From the NCBI GenBank assembly GCA_028571325.1, contig CP116767.1:401150-465149 (forward strand): a stretch of DNA of 64,000 nucleotides. The letters are read 5' to 3'. The notes beneath the pieces were generated by a model. It was not told where the DNA came from and did not search any database. It saw only the letters and a list, made by a program, of their open reading frames with translations. Shown here piece after piece: positions 1 to 9,398 of the stretch. The position numbers and the translations under genes were made by a program. The stretch is from Wolbachia endosymbiont of Ctenocephalides felis wCfeF (lineage in GTDB: Bacteria > Pseudomonadota > Alphaproteobacteria > Rickettsiales > Anaplasmataceae). Every line of letters starts with the position of its first letter. Position 1 is the stretch's first letter.

Positions 1-1013
1 ACTTTTACTGCTGGTGCTGCTTTATCAGCAACTTTTTGTGCTGATTGCCTACGGCCTTGACTCTCAGATTTTAGCGGTACTGTAGGTTTACTTTCAGCTG
101 ATTTTTTGGGAGTCACTCCTACTATCCTTGGTTTCATGCTCACTTGTTGATCAGCACTTTTAGGCTTTGGCGGTATTTCAGGTTTATCTTTTTTAGGTTT
201 TTGCCTAGCTTCTTGATCGGTAGCGGATATTTTCTTCGACACTGGCGGTATCACTGAAGGTTTCGGCGGTATTGGGGGTTTAGATTGTTGCTGCTGTTTA
301 CTTGCTCTTTTCGCTTCTATATGTTCCTTAGGAACTGTTGCGTAAATTGACTCTTTTTCTTGGTAATTAGATATTTTTTTATCAGATTCTTCATCTGATA
401 AACTTCCATATCCCGAATCATCAAAAGATATAATCTCTGGTTTTGATTTAAAGCGCACCTTCTTCTTCTCAGTAGTAGCAACCTTTTTCTGAGGCTCAGG
501 TTTAAGCTCATTCGGAGCAGTTGGAGGTGGTGGAGGCGCTGTTGTTGGTCGTTTTATTTTCTTCATGCGATTACTAGCAGATTCTTTTTGTTTTGACGTT
601 GTTCTGCTTTCCAAGCTTACTTTATGTGGTTTATGTTCCTCTTTTTCACTCCGCCTTGAATCTAAAATTTCTTTCAAAGTATCGAGTCTTTCTTTTAAGA
701 GGTTAATTTTCCTCAAAATATTTGTATATTCGGCTGCTTTTTCTAAAGCGGGATTCGGCAACTTATCTTTAACAAAATTTCTTATGTTGTCATTCTTAAC
801 CGGAACATCTTTCCCTAGCCATATTCTCTTTAATGCTCCAAAAAGGCCTAATGGCTTTTTATCCACCGGTTCTACATAATTATTCAAGTCAGTATATATA
901 ACAAACTTAGCTACATCTTCTGCCTTGTTTGTAAAATCCTTCAGAGCTTGAGATAAATCTCTTACCGTTTCATTATATTGTTTATCAATTTTTTTTGTAT
1001 CCTTCAGCTTTAT
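1..1013 (-). pseudogene. Proline-rich effector-like protein, 3' part, split by IS110
   Basis: An open minus-strand frame runs without a stop from the IS110 edge to the window edge, so both the true start and the end are missing here. The product is hydrophilic. It begins with a charged helical stretch and passes through a short polyproline run (about five Pro, near 520-540). It then carries PPIPPKP and PEIPPKP, which match class II SH3 ligands (PxxPxK), a KKVRF stretch, DSGYGS (402-419) and ESIYA (339-353). The 5' codons lie across the IS at 2645-2694. Short eukaryotic-type linear motifs are common in secreted bacterial effectors, but no family is recognised. An internal ATG near 567 could restart translation. 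The effector role is inference. Confidence 0.6.
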
Positions 1014-1018
1014 AACTT

Positions 1019-2365
1019 CTAACAAACTCCCTCTATTAGTTCCTGTTTTTTTATTAAAGTATAACCAAGTTCACTGGCCTTTTTGCTTAAATTCTTCAAT
1101 ACTCTCTCCTTATACAGTTTCTCATAGTAGTCAATCCCTCTCTCAACATACTCTTGTCCATACTTTAACATACTGTAGAAGATACATGCCAATTTCCTTG
1201 CCGTAGCAGTAATCGCTTTTGGTGCCCCTAGCCGTTTCTTTAATCTTCTACAATATGCACCTATTCCACTGTTGCTTCTTGACACACAGTGAGCAGCCAT
1301 TCGAAACGCATTCGCAGCACGATTAATGACTTTACGCGTTCTTGTACTAAACACTTTTTCCCCTGTGATTTTATTAGCAGGGCTGAGTCCTAACCACGAT
1401 GAAAAGTGTTTTTCTGTCCGCCATCTATTTGGGTTTATACCTGTTTCTGAAATTATTGTTTGTATGGTTACTACATCAAGTCCTGGAACTTTAGTGAAAT
1501 CCATACCAGTTATTCGGTGCAGTTCCTCATGCAAAGCAAAGTTTGGCTTACTTTTGCTATTCTTATTCTTTTCCTTACTCGGCTGTTTACTTTCGCCAGA
1601 TTTTGTTTCAAACGTTTTGTAATAGGCCTCAATATTTCTATCACATTCTGCTATTTTTTCTTGATAAATATTATATAGTTCAAATTCTTGCTTTAGCGTG
1701 AATAAGTGTTCCTCTCTGTAGTCACCAGCTAACGCTTTTGCTATAGTAGACTGATCATTTTTTATTCGCGCATCCCTGAATTCGGCCAATTTTTCAGGAT
1801 CTCTTTCGCCTTCAATTATAGCCTTGATAATTTTCATACCAGTTACCCCAGTAATATCTCTTATGACTTTATGCAGTTGAACATTCATTTGAATTAACGC
1901 CTTTTGCATACGCAGAACATGTGTAGATGCACTTTCAGTAAGATTTTTACGTTGCCGCACGTAACTACGCAATACACACATCTGATTATCCGGCCTAAAT
2001 GATCCATGAAGCAATCCATAGCTGTGCAACTGTTGGAGCCATTGACAATCTTGAACGTCAGACTTCCTACCGGGTACATTCTTTACATGCCTTGCATTTA
2101 CCAACTTTACCTCAAGTTCATATGACTCAAGTATTTGAAATAATGCTATCCAATACACTCCTGTTGATTCCATAGCTACAGTTGTAACTTTACACTTTTT
2201 CAACCATCGTGCTAAATTATGAAGGTCTTTAGTGAAGCAGCCAAATTTCTGAATGCGTTGTTCATCTTTTCCTTCTGGTACACATACATAATGTACAGAT
2301 GAACCGACATCTATTCCCGCTGCATCAGGATTCATTACTTCTAATTTACTTTTTATTTTTGCCAT
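1019..2365 (-). CDS. IS110-family DEDD transposase (copy 1)
   Basis: The 448-residue protein has the IS110 layout. The N-terminal RuvC-like DEDD domain shows AGIDVGSS (first Asp), AMESTGVYW (Glu) and a DVQDCQWL stretch. The C-terminal transposase_20 domain has a helix-hairpin-helix-like KVPGLDVVTIQTI, WLGLSP, and the RSNSGIG segment where the family's catalytic Ser lies. Length is normal for the family and the frame is intact. A good ribosome binding site (AGGGGGAAC) precedes the ATG. The element is therefore probably still active. The product is identical to the protein at 7773-9119. Confidence 0.95.
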   Translation of the reverse strand: MAKIKSKLEVMNPDAAGIDVGSSVHYVCVPEGKDEQRIQKFGCFTKDLHNLARWLKKCKVTTVAMESTGVYWIALFQILESYELEVKLVNARHVKNVPGRKSDVQDCQWLQQLHSYGLLHGSFRPDNQMCVLRSYVRQRKNLTESASTHVLRMQKALIQMNVQLHKVIRDITGVTGMKIIKAIIEGERDPEKLAEFRDARIKNDQSTIAKALAGDYREEHLFTLKQEFELYNIYQEKIAECDRNIEAYYKTFETKSGESKQPSKEKNKNSKSKPNFALHEELHRITGMDFTKVPGLDVVTIQTIISETGINPNRWRTEKHFSSWLGLSPANKITGEKVFSTRTRKVINRAANAFRMAAHCVSRSNSGIGAYCRRLKKRLGAPKAITATARKLACIFYSMLKYGQEYVERGIDYYEKLYKERVLKNLSKKASELGYTLIKKQELIEGVC

Positions 2366-2644
2366 ATCAAGTTCCCCCTATATAATTTATAATGTAGAAG
2401 CACTTTAGCTTGGAGCGGTTAGATTATACAATCTTCTAAACGAGGTAGTCTACAAGGACTCCATCAATGGTTTAACCGTTCCTTCCAAAACCATGCTTGT
2501 ATACGGGCACTTAAGGCACCATTGTGCTGGTCGGTTATAACTGCAAAAGCGCTTCCACAAAATTATACTTCAAGACTGCTAAAAACAGAAGTAGTGGAGT
2601 TTCTTTCAGGGTTTAACAGACTTTGTCTGTTCGTTGCTTGTATC
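2366..2644 (-). ncRNA. IS110 non-coding end, probable bridge RNA region (copy 1)
   Basis: This 279-bp stretch lies upstream of the transposase and belongs to the element. IS110 recombinases are known to use a structured bridge RNA made from this non-coding end, whose loops pair with target and donor DNA. A TATAAT-like hexamer lies about 65-75 bases in from the outer end, with several short inverted repeats beyond it. I could not fold it or assign the guide loops, so the RNA is predicted only from position and family. Confidence 0.45.
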
Positions 2645-2694
2645 AAAGAATTGAGATTCTTGTTATAATTACCACTCTTAAATGAATCATCCAT
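2645..2694 (-). pseudogene. 5' end of the proline-rich gene split by IS110
   Basis: The minus strand from the ATG at 2694 reads MDDSFKSGNYNKNLNS up to the IS edge. Removing an IS unit of 1630 bp (one base less than the shared block) would join this in frame to the reading frame at 1-1013, which supports it being the true N-terminus. The single-base offset depends on where the IS core is drawn. Confidence 0.5.
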
Positions 2695-2884
2695 ATTAAT
2701 TATTACTCTATATTTATTAAAATATAGACCCAAAAAGTTAAAATCTAGTAAATATTATCTATAAATCCTCATAGAGTAAAAAATTCCTTTTATAGCTAAC
2801 CTAAAGTGAGATAAGAGAAATTTACTACTTCCCATATAAAGGGTTTGATGTTACTATTTTAATGGCCTATTCTGAATTTATTGA

Positions 2885-3490
2885 ATGAACATTAAAATAA
2901 AAAATTTAGTTCATGCTTTTTCTAAATTGCCAAGTTTAGGGCCATCATCATCAAGAAGGTTAGCCATACATTTACTACAAAATAAGGAGAAAGTTATGCT
3001 ACCACTTGCATCTTTAATCAGAGAGCTGGCGGACCTTATAATAGAGTGTAAAGTTTGCGGAAATCTTGATGCTAAATCACCTTGTTCTATTTGTACTAAT
3101 CCAAAACGTGACAACAAGTTAATGTGCGTGGTGGAAGAGCTAGGTGATTTATGGGCATTTGAGAAAGGTAGTATATATTCAGGTATGTACCATGTTTTGG
3201 GTGGCAAGTTGTCTGCAATAAACGGTGTAGGTCCAAAAGAACTTAACCTTGATACCATCCCTCAAAGAGTCGCAGAGTATAAAATTGAAGAGATCATTAT
3301 CGCAATTAATCCGACATTAGAGGGTCAAGTTACTGTACAGTATATAATTGAATTGCTAAAAAACTTGGATGTGAAAATATCACGCCTCGCTTGCGGCATA
3401 CCAATGGGTGGAGAAATTGACTATCTAGATGAAGGAACGCTAAAAGCGGCTCTCACCTCAAGACAAGAATACGAATTGAACATGAAATAA
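2885..3490 (+). CDS. recR: Recombination mediator RecR
   Basis: RecR works with RecO and RecF to load RecA on gapped DNA. The 201-residue length matches the family. The order is a helix-hairpin-helix (about 12-31, [13 protein letters not shown]), a four-Cys zinc finger (C55, C58, C67, C70) and a Toprim domain beginning at about residue 79 ([13 protein letters not shown]), ending with the [17 protein letters not shown] core. The stop lies 3 bp before the KAP NTPase start, so the two are probably co-transcribed. Confidence 0.97.
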   Translation: MNIKIKNLVHAFSKLPSLGPSSSRRLAIHLLQNKEKVMLPLASLIRELADLIIECKVCGNLDAKSPCSICTNPKRDNKLMCVVEELGDLWAFEKGSIYSGMYHVLGGKLSAINGVGPKELNLDTIPQRVAEYKIEEIIIAINPTLEGQVTVQYIIELLKNLDVKISRLACGIPMGGEIDYLDEGTLKAALTSRQEYELNMK

Positions 3491-3493
3491 GGT

Positions 3494-4723
3494 ATGTGCT
3501 TGAGAAAATTTATATCGCTAATAACCTTCAGAAAAAAAGAAGCAGTGTCGCCATCTAAGGTGGTGGCTTGGGAAAATGATCTCCTAAACTATAAGCAATT
3601 TTCAGGCAAGTTCAACACTATAGTTAAAACAATTGATCAGTCTTTTACAATGATATCTTTAGAAGGATATGACGGATGGGGCAAGACGTTTTTTCTGAAA
3701 GAGTGGGTAAAAGAGTTAAAGCAACAAAATGAAATTGCAGCTTATTATAGCGCATGGGATATCAACGCATTGGATCAATCGCTGCCCTCTTTTTTAAATT
3801 TCCTATTTGAGGATTTATTTGCATCATATGAGGTAAAAAGAGGAGTTATACAACAGTTCAAAAACATAAATCAGGAGCTATTTTCTTTAAACACACTGGG
3901 AAAATTAATTAGTAAATCCCCACTTGCTATGCTTTCTGTATTGCTCGAAGCCACAAAAGAGGCTGATAAAAAGGACATTGGCGCTATTCTGAGGGAATTA
4001 AACATTCTTCAGAGAAGAGAAGAAAGTATTAAGGACTTTAAAACACAATTAGCAAAAGTAGTTAATAGAATTAGAGAAGACAAAAACATCTACATAATGG
4101 TGGATAACCTTGATATATGCCGTCCTAAATTCATTGTTGATTTTTTGGAATCTATAAAATATATGCTTGATATAGAGGGGCTTGTCTTTATTATTTCTGT
4201 CAGTAGAGATAAGAGTAATGTCCATAAGGCTATTAGCACAGTACTTGGATCAAATTTTGACTTAAAGTCTTTTACTGATCTCTCCTTACATTTGCCAAAA
4301 CAACCGATAGAGAAATTTACAAAAGCATTGTTTCAAAATATCAAATTACCGAAAAAATCAAAAAGCTCAATTATAGATAGTTTTATATCCTATGCAGAAA
4401 GTCTTTCACTATCGTTAGAAACGATAAAATACTGTGTGAAAAAAATAGAACTATGTCTTTTGAATTACACAAAGGAAGAATTACCCGCTCCAAATCTGTT
4501 TTCATTTTTGGTAATACTACGATCGGTAGATATTGATACGTACGAGGAACTAGGTTCTTCATATCAGAAGGCATTAGAAAAAATTGAAAATGAATATAAA
4601 TCTTTAATTCTAGCTCGCACAAATGGCCAAGAAGAATGGGAAAGACTCAAAATCTCTCTAGAAACTGTCTTTGCAGGAAAAGAATCAAAAATTAACAAAG
4701 CTATAAAGGATATGATGTTTTAA
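3494..4723 (+). CDS. KAP-family P-loop NTPase
   Basis: This 409-residue protein has a Walker A motif (GYDGWGKT, about 58-65) and a Walker B region (IYIMVDNLDICRPKFIVDFL, about 199-218). The latter follows the KAP pattern in which the acidic strand leads into a long amphipathic helix. One Asp of the usual hDDLDR is Asn here. KAP NTPases (named from Kidins220/ARMS and the phage-exclusion protein PifA) usually sit at membranes; only a weak hydrophobic stretch (about 137-151) is visible. The tight 3-bp spacing to recR suggests a shared transcript. Family call is fairly sure; function is unknown. Confidence 0.75.
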   Translation: MCLRKFISLITFRKKEAVSPSKVVAWENDLLNYKQFSGKFNTIVKTIDQSFTMISLEGYDGWGKTFFLKEWVKELKQQNEIAAYYSAWDINALDQSLPSFLNFLFEDLFASYEVKRGVIQQFKNINQELFSLNTLGKLISKSPLAMLSVLLEATKEADKKDIGAILRELNILQRREESIKDFKTQLAKVVNRIREDKNIYIMVDNLDICRPKFIVDFLESIKYMLDIEGLVFIISVSRDKSNVHKAISTVLGSNFDLKSFTDLSLHLPKQPIEKFTKALFQNIKLPKKSKSSIIDSFISYAESLSLSLETIKYCVKKIELCLLNYTKEELPAPNLFSFLVILRSVDIDTYEELGSSYQKALEKIENEYKSLILARTNGQEEWERLKISLETVFAGKESKINKAIKDMMF

Positions 4724-4729
4724 AAAGAT

Positions 4730-4759
4730 ACCCTACCTTTACATATGTAGAGGTAGGGT
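4730..4759 (-). terminator. Rho-independent terminator for the 4769-5606 gene
   Basis: A perfect 9-bp stem, ACCCTACCT / AGGTAGGGT, encloses a loop that is itself near-palindromic (ACATATGT). On the minus strand it is followed by TCTTTTT, so it terminates the minus-strand gene. It lies between two convergent genes, and on the plus strand it lacks a T-run. Confidence 0.75.
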
Positions 4760-4768
4760 AACATTTGA

Positions 4769-5606
4769 TTAACGCCCTTTTATTATTTCATTATTTTGTT
4801 CAAATTTCCTAATTAATTCACTCACTTTAACATTAGATAATTTTTTATCTGTAGGTTTGTCATCATGCGTAACATCAGGTTTACGAAAGTCTTGTTTACT
4901 GTTACTCCTAGTAATATTACATCTAACAACGTTTGAATTATTAGACTTATCGCTTATATCTGAAATATTGCTTTTTTCACTACATGAAGACGAACTACTT
5001 GACATGTTATCTAAGCTAAAATGCTTTTTGCCTTGATAGATTGGGTTCCAATCAAGTGGATTGTAAGTTTTTCTGCTAGTCTCAACCTTCTGGTTATTTT
5101 GTTGCTTAGGAGAAAAACCAAGGTCTTCTCTTTCTTTCTTGCTGAGTGTTTTGAGAAATTTTATGGTTTCTAATTCATCGGCTGCTCGTACTCGATGTAA
5201 ATCAAAGCTTTTCTGATGGTTATCCTGATCAAATGCATTGATATTTTCTATCACTCTATCTTCATCATCAGAAGTGCGACCACTAACATCACTGTGTGAA
5301 GATATACCACTATCCCCCGAGTTGCGGCGTTGTCTGCTGGAAGTGCTAGCGCTTACATGAATGTTAATATCGCCATCTTTCATAAGTTTTTGCATCGTCG
5401 GACCAAATGTTCTTCCAAGATTGCTACTCACTGTTTTGTTACTATCATTTGCTTGAAAATGAGGTGCATTTCGCTCAAAAATTGCTTTCATTCCAGCAAA
5501 TTTAGTTTGGTGAGACTTTGGAGGAACAGGCGGGGGCAACCATGCCTTTTGAGTTTTTATTTCTAGGAAAAATTTTTGGATTATTTTTTTCTACTGTAGT
5601 ATTCAT
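4769..5606 (-). pseudogene. Pro/Ser-rich effector-like protein with probable frameshift
   Basis: The long open frame (4769-5539) can only start at TTG. A better start is the ATG at 5606, preceded by AGAGG at good spacing, reading MNTTVEKNNPK. That frame leaves the long frame at a run of five G (5532-5536; five C on the coding strand). Losing one base there gives a continuous product running into PPVPPKSHQTKF. The rest is disordered, Ser/Asp/Asn-rich, with DSGISS (5297-5314). It ends in a short conserved-looking helix, VKVSELIRKFEQNN. Could be a real frameshift, a slippage site or a base-calling error. An effector role is only inferred. Confidence 0.6.
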
Positions 5607-5708
5607 TTTTTTACCTCTAAACCTATTAACTAATAAAATTATAAGGTTAGAGGTATTAATTTTGTAATAATAAAGCTAGCAGAAAACTGGACTGTACAAT
5701 CCACCGCA

Positions 5709-5777
5709 GAGATTGCGAAGATAAATAGCCTCAATACTATGATAAGGGGACTGAAAGAATTTGCCAGTAGTTTTTAT
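5709..5777 (-). repeat. Promoter-bearing repeat, promoter-end fragment
   Basis: This is a truncated copy of the interspersed repeat described at 27431-27891. It keeps the -10 (TATCAT on the minus strand) and the stretch behind it. The -35 is damaged (TGGCAA instead of TTGACA), and the distal modules are absent. It sits in the 216-bp gap between the Pro/Ser-rich gene and guaA. Confidence 0.6.
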
Positions 5778-5822
5778 AGCTCTTGTGACTTGGAAAACCA
5801 ATGTCGGAGCACTGGCTCATGA

Positions 5823-7385
5823 TTACTCCCACTCAATAGTTGCTGGTGGTTTGGAAGTTAAGTCATATACAACTCTATTTACTCTGGAAACGTTATTAAC
5901 GATTATGCTACTAACGTTCTGCAGAAAATCCCAAAATACTAACGAATATTGACTCTTATTCTCAAATGGAAATGCATCAGCCGTCATACCATCAGACGAT
6001 GTTACAGCTCTCAAAGCACAAACATATCCATATGTACGATTATCTCCCATAACCCCCACAGTTTTTATTGGCAACAGTACAGCAAAAGCCTGCCATATCT
6101 TATCATACAGATCGTAATTTTTCATTGTATTGATATATATTTCATCTACCTCTTGCAATATTCGCACCCTTTCTTCATCCACTTCACCTATGATCCTCAC
6201 TGCAAGTCCAGGTCCAGGAAACGGATGTTGAAATATTATCTCGTCTGAAAGACCAATTTCTTTTCCAAGCAGCCTTACTTCATCTTTAAAGAGGTAGCGT
6301 AAAGGCTCTACTAGCTTTAGATCCATCTTTTCCGGCAATCCACCAACATTGTGATGAGATTTAATTGTACTAGCATTCCCTGAAGCATGCCCTGACTCAA
6401 CTACATCGGAGTAGATGGTGCCTTGCATTAAAAAATCCACATCACCTATTTTTTTCGCCTCTTCCTCAAACACTTCAATGAAAGTATTGCCGATAATCTT
6501 TCGCTTTTCTTCCGGATCAGTTATTCCCTTTAACCTACTCAAAAATAAGTTTGATCTGTCAACGTAGTTTATCGGAATCTCTTTCAACATAGCAATGGTT
6601 TGGTCTTTGCGTAATAACCCAGTGTCGATAAAAATACAGTTCAATTGTTTTCCTATAGCTTTATATGTGAGAGTTGCTGCAACACTTGAATCAACACCGC
6701 CACTTACTGCGGCAATTACCTTTCTCTTTCCTACTAAATTTTTGATTTTTTCCTTCTGCTTTTCAACAAGTGACTTCATTGTCCAGTCTCTTGCGCAATT
6801 TGCAATATCCAAGAAATTAGAGAGCAACTTGTTGCCATTTGTTGTGGGCCTCACTTCAGGATGAAATTGAGTACAGTATATTTTGCGCTGTTCGTTAGCA
6901 ATTATTGTGATTGTTTGATTTATCACACCCGATGCAATAACAGTAAATCCCTGCGGTATAGTTTCAACACTGTCTGCGTGATTCATCAACACATCCACTT
7001 CGGAATTGACTTCCCACGTATCCTTTATAATGGGGGATTCTTTTAGTATTTTGATCTTAGTTCTACCAAATTCTTGTTTGAATTCCTTTTTTACTTTTGC
7101 CCCAAAATAATGACAAATGAGTTGCTGCCCGTAGCATATTCCAAGTATAGGAACGCTTGTTGCCTCATTAAGTTTTATAATTTCATGCACTACTTCACTT
7201 GCCTCAGTACAACTGTCATTTACGGATTGTGGTCCTCCAGAGAAAATAAACCCATTGAACTTCGATATTGTTTCAAAACTGATGTTGCTCGGGAATATCT
7301 CACAATAAACGCTCATTTCTCTTATTTGTCTTGCGATAAGCTGTGTAAACTGTGAACCAAAATCAATAATAGCAATTGCTGACAA
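5823..7385 (-). CDS. guaA: GMP synthase (glutamine-hydrolysing)
   Basis: Converts XMP to GMP with glutamine and ATP, the last step of guanylate synthesis. All three domains are present in 520 residues. The class I glutaminase domain has nucleophile C84 (GICYGQQ) and H175/E177 (QFHPEV). The ATP pyrophosphatase has SGGVDSS (228-234). The C-terminal dimerisation domain ends KPPATIEWE. The start ATG gives the normal [12 protein letters not shown]. It lies alone between IS110 copy 2 and the frameshifted Pro/Ser-rich gene. Confidence 0.98.
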   Translation of the reverse strand: MSAIAIIDFGSQFTQLIARQIREMSVYCEIFPSNISFETISKFNGFIFSGGPQSVNDSCTEASEVVHEIIKLNEATSVPILGICYGQQLICHYFGAKVKKEFKQEFGRTKIKILKESPIIKDTWEVNSEVDVLMNHADSVETIPQGFTVIASGVINQTITIIANEQRKIYCTQFHPEVRPTTNGNKLLSNFLDIANCARDWTMKSLVEKQKEKIKNLVGKRKVIAAVSGGVDSSVAATLTYKAIGKQLNCIFIDTGLLRKDQTIAMLKEIPINYVDRSNLFLSRLKGITDPEEKRKIIGNTFIEVFEEEAKKIGDVDFLMQGTIYSDVVESGHASGNASTIKSHHNVGGLPEKMDLKLVEPLRYLFKDEVRLLGKEIGLSDEIIFQHPFPGPGLAVRIIGEVDEERVRILQEVDEIYINTMKNYDLYDKIWQAFAVLLPIKTVGVMGDNRTYGYVCALRAVTSSDGMTADAFPFENKSQYSLVFWDFLQNVSSIIVNNVSRVNRVVYDLTSKPPATIEWE

Positions 7386-7479
7386 CGTGCTCCTCCATAT
7401 TATTTAAAGCAATTTCTGATAATAAAGAAAATAATGGAGCAAGTAAACTAAGACCTCTTTAAACGCTTTAATATACAGT

Positions 7480-7767
7480 TTAAACGTTACTATTTTGAGC
7501 CGACAGAAATTCTGCACGGTGATAGCTCAGAGTTCTTAGTCTTTCTTCAGGGTTAAGGCATACTTTAAAAAAATCCCAACCGTTGCAACTTTTACCAGTA
7601 ATTCCTGTGCCGGCTGCAGAAGGGGAGTCATATTCTTTCCCATTATAGATAAACTTGCCTTTATTGCTGACTGCAACTTCATATGTTTTTCCTTTATATT
7701 TTCCAATGAGTGTTTTCCCTATAAAAAGAGCTTTAACAACTTTTTGATTTTGCGTTAAGTCATCATC
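7480..7767 (-). pseudogene. RAMA-like C-terminal fragment of a DNA methylase
   Basis: The frame enters from IS110 copy 2 and ends normally at 7480. About 90 residues remain. They include a beta-rich block (GKYKGKTYEVAVSNKG), then YDSPSAAGTGITGKSCNGWD, which resembles the SPSxAA...G..xNGWxFW signature of the RAMA domain found at the C-terminus of CcrM-like adenine methylases. The related DUF2924 fold is an alternative. WO prophages carry such methylases near terminase genes. The N-terminal catalytic part is missing. Confidence 0.5.
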
Positions 7768-7772
7768 AACTT

Positions 7773-9119
7773 CTAACAAACTCCCTCTATTAGTTCCTGT
7801 TTTTTTATTAAAGTATAACCAAGTTCACTGGCCTTTTTGCTTAAATTCTTCAATACTCTCTCCTTATACAGTTTCTCATAGTAGTCAATCCCTCTCTCAA
7901 CATACTCTTGTCCATACTTTAACATACTGTAGAAGATACATGCCAATTTCCTTGCCGTAGCAGTAATCGCTTTTGGTGCCCCTAGCCGTTTCTTTAATCT
8001 TCTACAATATGCACCTATTCCACTGTTGCTTCTTGACACACAGTGAGCAGCCATTCGAAACGCATTCGCAGCACGATTAATGACTTTACGCGTTCTTGTA
8101 CTAAACACTTTTTCCCCTGTGATTTTATTAGCAGGGCTGAGTCCTAACCACGATGAAAAGTGTTTTTCTGTCCGCCATCTATTTGGGTTTATACCTGTTT
8201 CTGAAATTATTGTTTGTATGGTTACTACATCAAGTCCTGGAACTTTAGTGAAATCCATACCAGTTATTCGGTGCAGTTCCTCATGCAAAGCAAAGTTTGG
8301 CTTACTTTTGCTATTCTTATTCTTTTCCTTACTCGGCTGTTTACTTTCGCCAGATTTTGTTTCAAACGTTTTGTAATAGGCCTCAATATTTCTATCACAT
8401 TCTGCTATTTTTTCTTGATAAATATTATATAGTTCAAATTCTTGCTTTAGCGTGAATAAGTGTTCCTCTCTGTAGTCACCAGCTAACGCTTTTGCTATAG
8501 TAGACTGATCATTTTTTATTCGCGCATCCCTGAATTCGGCCAATTTTTCAGGATCTCTTTCGCCTTCAATTATAGCCTTGATAATTTTCATACCAGTTAC
8601 CCCAGTAATATCTCTTATGACTTTATGCAGTTGAACATTCATTTGAATTAACGCCTTTTGCATACGCAGAACATGTGTAGATGCACTTTCAGTAAGATTT
8701 TTACGTTGCCGCACGTAACTACGCAATACACACATCTGATTATCCGGCCTAAATGATCCATGAAGCAATCCATAGCTGTGCAACTGTTGGAGCCATTGAC
8801 AATCTTGAACGTCAGACTTCCTACCGGGTACATTCTTTACATGCCTTGCATTTACCAACTTTACCTCAAGTTCATATGACTCAAGTATTTGAAATAATGC
8901 TATCCAATACACTCCTGTTGATTCCATAGCTACAGTTGTAACTTTACACTTTTTCAACCATCGTGCTAAATTATGAAGGTCTTTAGTGAAGCAGCCAAAT
9001 TTCTGAATGCGTTGTTCATCTTTTCCTTCTGGTACACATACATAATGTACAGATGAACCGACATCTATTCCCGCTGCATCAGGATTCATTACTTCTAATT
9101 TACTTTTTATTTTTGCCAT
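7773..9119 (-). CDS. IS110-family DEDD transposase (copy 2)
   Basis: Identical in sequence to the 448-residue transposase at 1019-2365, with the same DEDD and C-terminal Ser-containing domains and the same AGGGGG ribosome binding site. Complete identity of two copies points to recent transposition or gene conversion. Confidence 0.95.
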   Translation of the reverse strand: MAKIKSKLEVMNPDAAGIDVGSSVHYVCVPEGKDEQRIQKFGCFTKDLHNLARWLKKCKVTTVAMESTGVYWIALFQILESYELEVKLVNARHVKNVPGRKSDVQDCQWLQQLHSYGLLHGSFRPDNQMCVLRSYVRQRKNLTESASTHVLRMQKALIQMNVQLHKVIRDITGVTGMKIIKAIIEGERDPEKLAEFRDARIKNDQSTIAKALAGDYREEHLFTLKQEFELYNIYQEKIAECDRNIEAYYKTFETKSGESKQPSKEKNKNSKSKPNFALHEELHRITGMDFTKVPGLDVVTIQTIISETGINPNRWRTEKHFSSWLGLSPANKITGEKVFSTRTRKVINRAANAFRMAAHCVSRSNSGIGAYCRRLKKRLGAPKAITATARKLACIFYSMLKYGQEYVERGIDYYEKLYKERVLKNLSKKASELGYTLIKKQELIEGVC

Positions 9120-9398
9120 ATCAAGTTCCCCCTATATAATTTATAATGTAGAAGCACTTTAGCTTGGAGCGGTTAGATTATACAATCTTCTAAACGAGGT
9201 AGTCTACAAGGACTCCATCAATGGTTTAACCGTTCCTTCCAAAACCATGCTTGTATACGGGCACTTAAGGCACCATTGTGCTGGTCGGTTATAACTGCAA
9301 AAGCGCTTCCACAAAATTATACTTCAAGACTGCTAAAAACAGAAGTAGTGGAGTTTCTTTCAGGGTTTAACAGACTTTGTCTGTTCGTTGCTTGTATC
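9120..9398 (-). ncRNA. IS110 non-coding end, probable bridge RNA region (copy 2)
   Basis: Same 279-bp non-coding end as at 2366-2644, upstream of the transposase. The presence of two identical copies at two target sites would allow the target-binding loop to be inferred by comparing flanks, but copy 2 has a rearranged flank. Confidence 0.45.

Larger units (their letters stand above)
1014..2644 (-). mobile_element. IS110-family insertion sequence, copy 1
   Basis: A 1631-bp block is repeated at 7768-9398 with no difference that I could find. The ends were set where the two copies stop matching. There are no obvious terminal inverted repeats, which is typical of IS110. It holds one DEDD transposase gene and a 279-bp non-coding end upstream of it. 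It splits a proline-rich gene whose two halves lie directly on either side, so this copy looks like a simple recent insertion. The exact ends are uncertain by a few bases, because one or more edge bases may belong to the target core. Confidence 0.9.
7768..9398 (-). mobile_element. IS110-family insertion sequence, copy 2
   Basis: This is the second copy of the 1631-bp element, in the same orientation as copy 1 and 6754 bp from it. Unlike copy 1, its two flanks do not belong to the same gene: a methylase-like C-terminus lies on the left and a terminase N-terminus on the right. A deletion or IS-IS recombination has probably removed the phage DNA between two former insertions. Confidence 0.92.

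Noticed and set aside
1326..1678. Plus-strand frames inside the IS110 transposase (repeated at 8080-8432)
   Set aside because: They are antisense shadows of the transposase gene, with no ribosome site and no family likeness.
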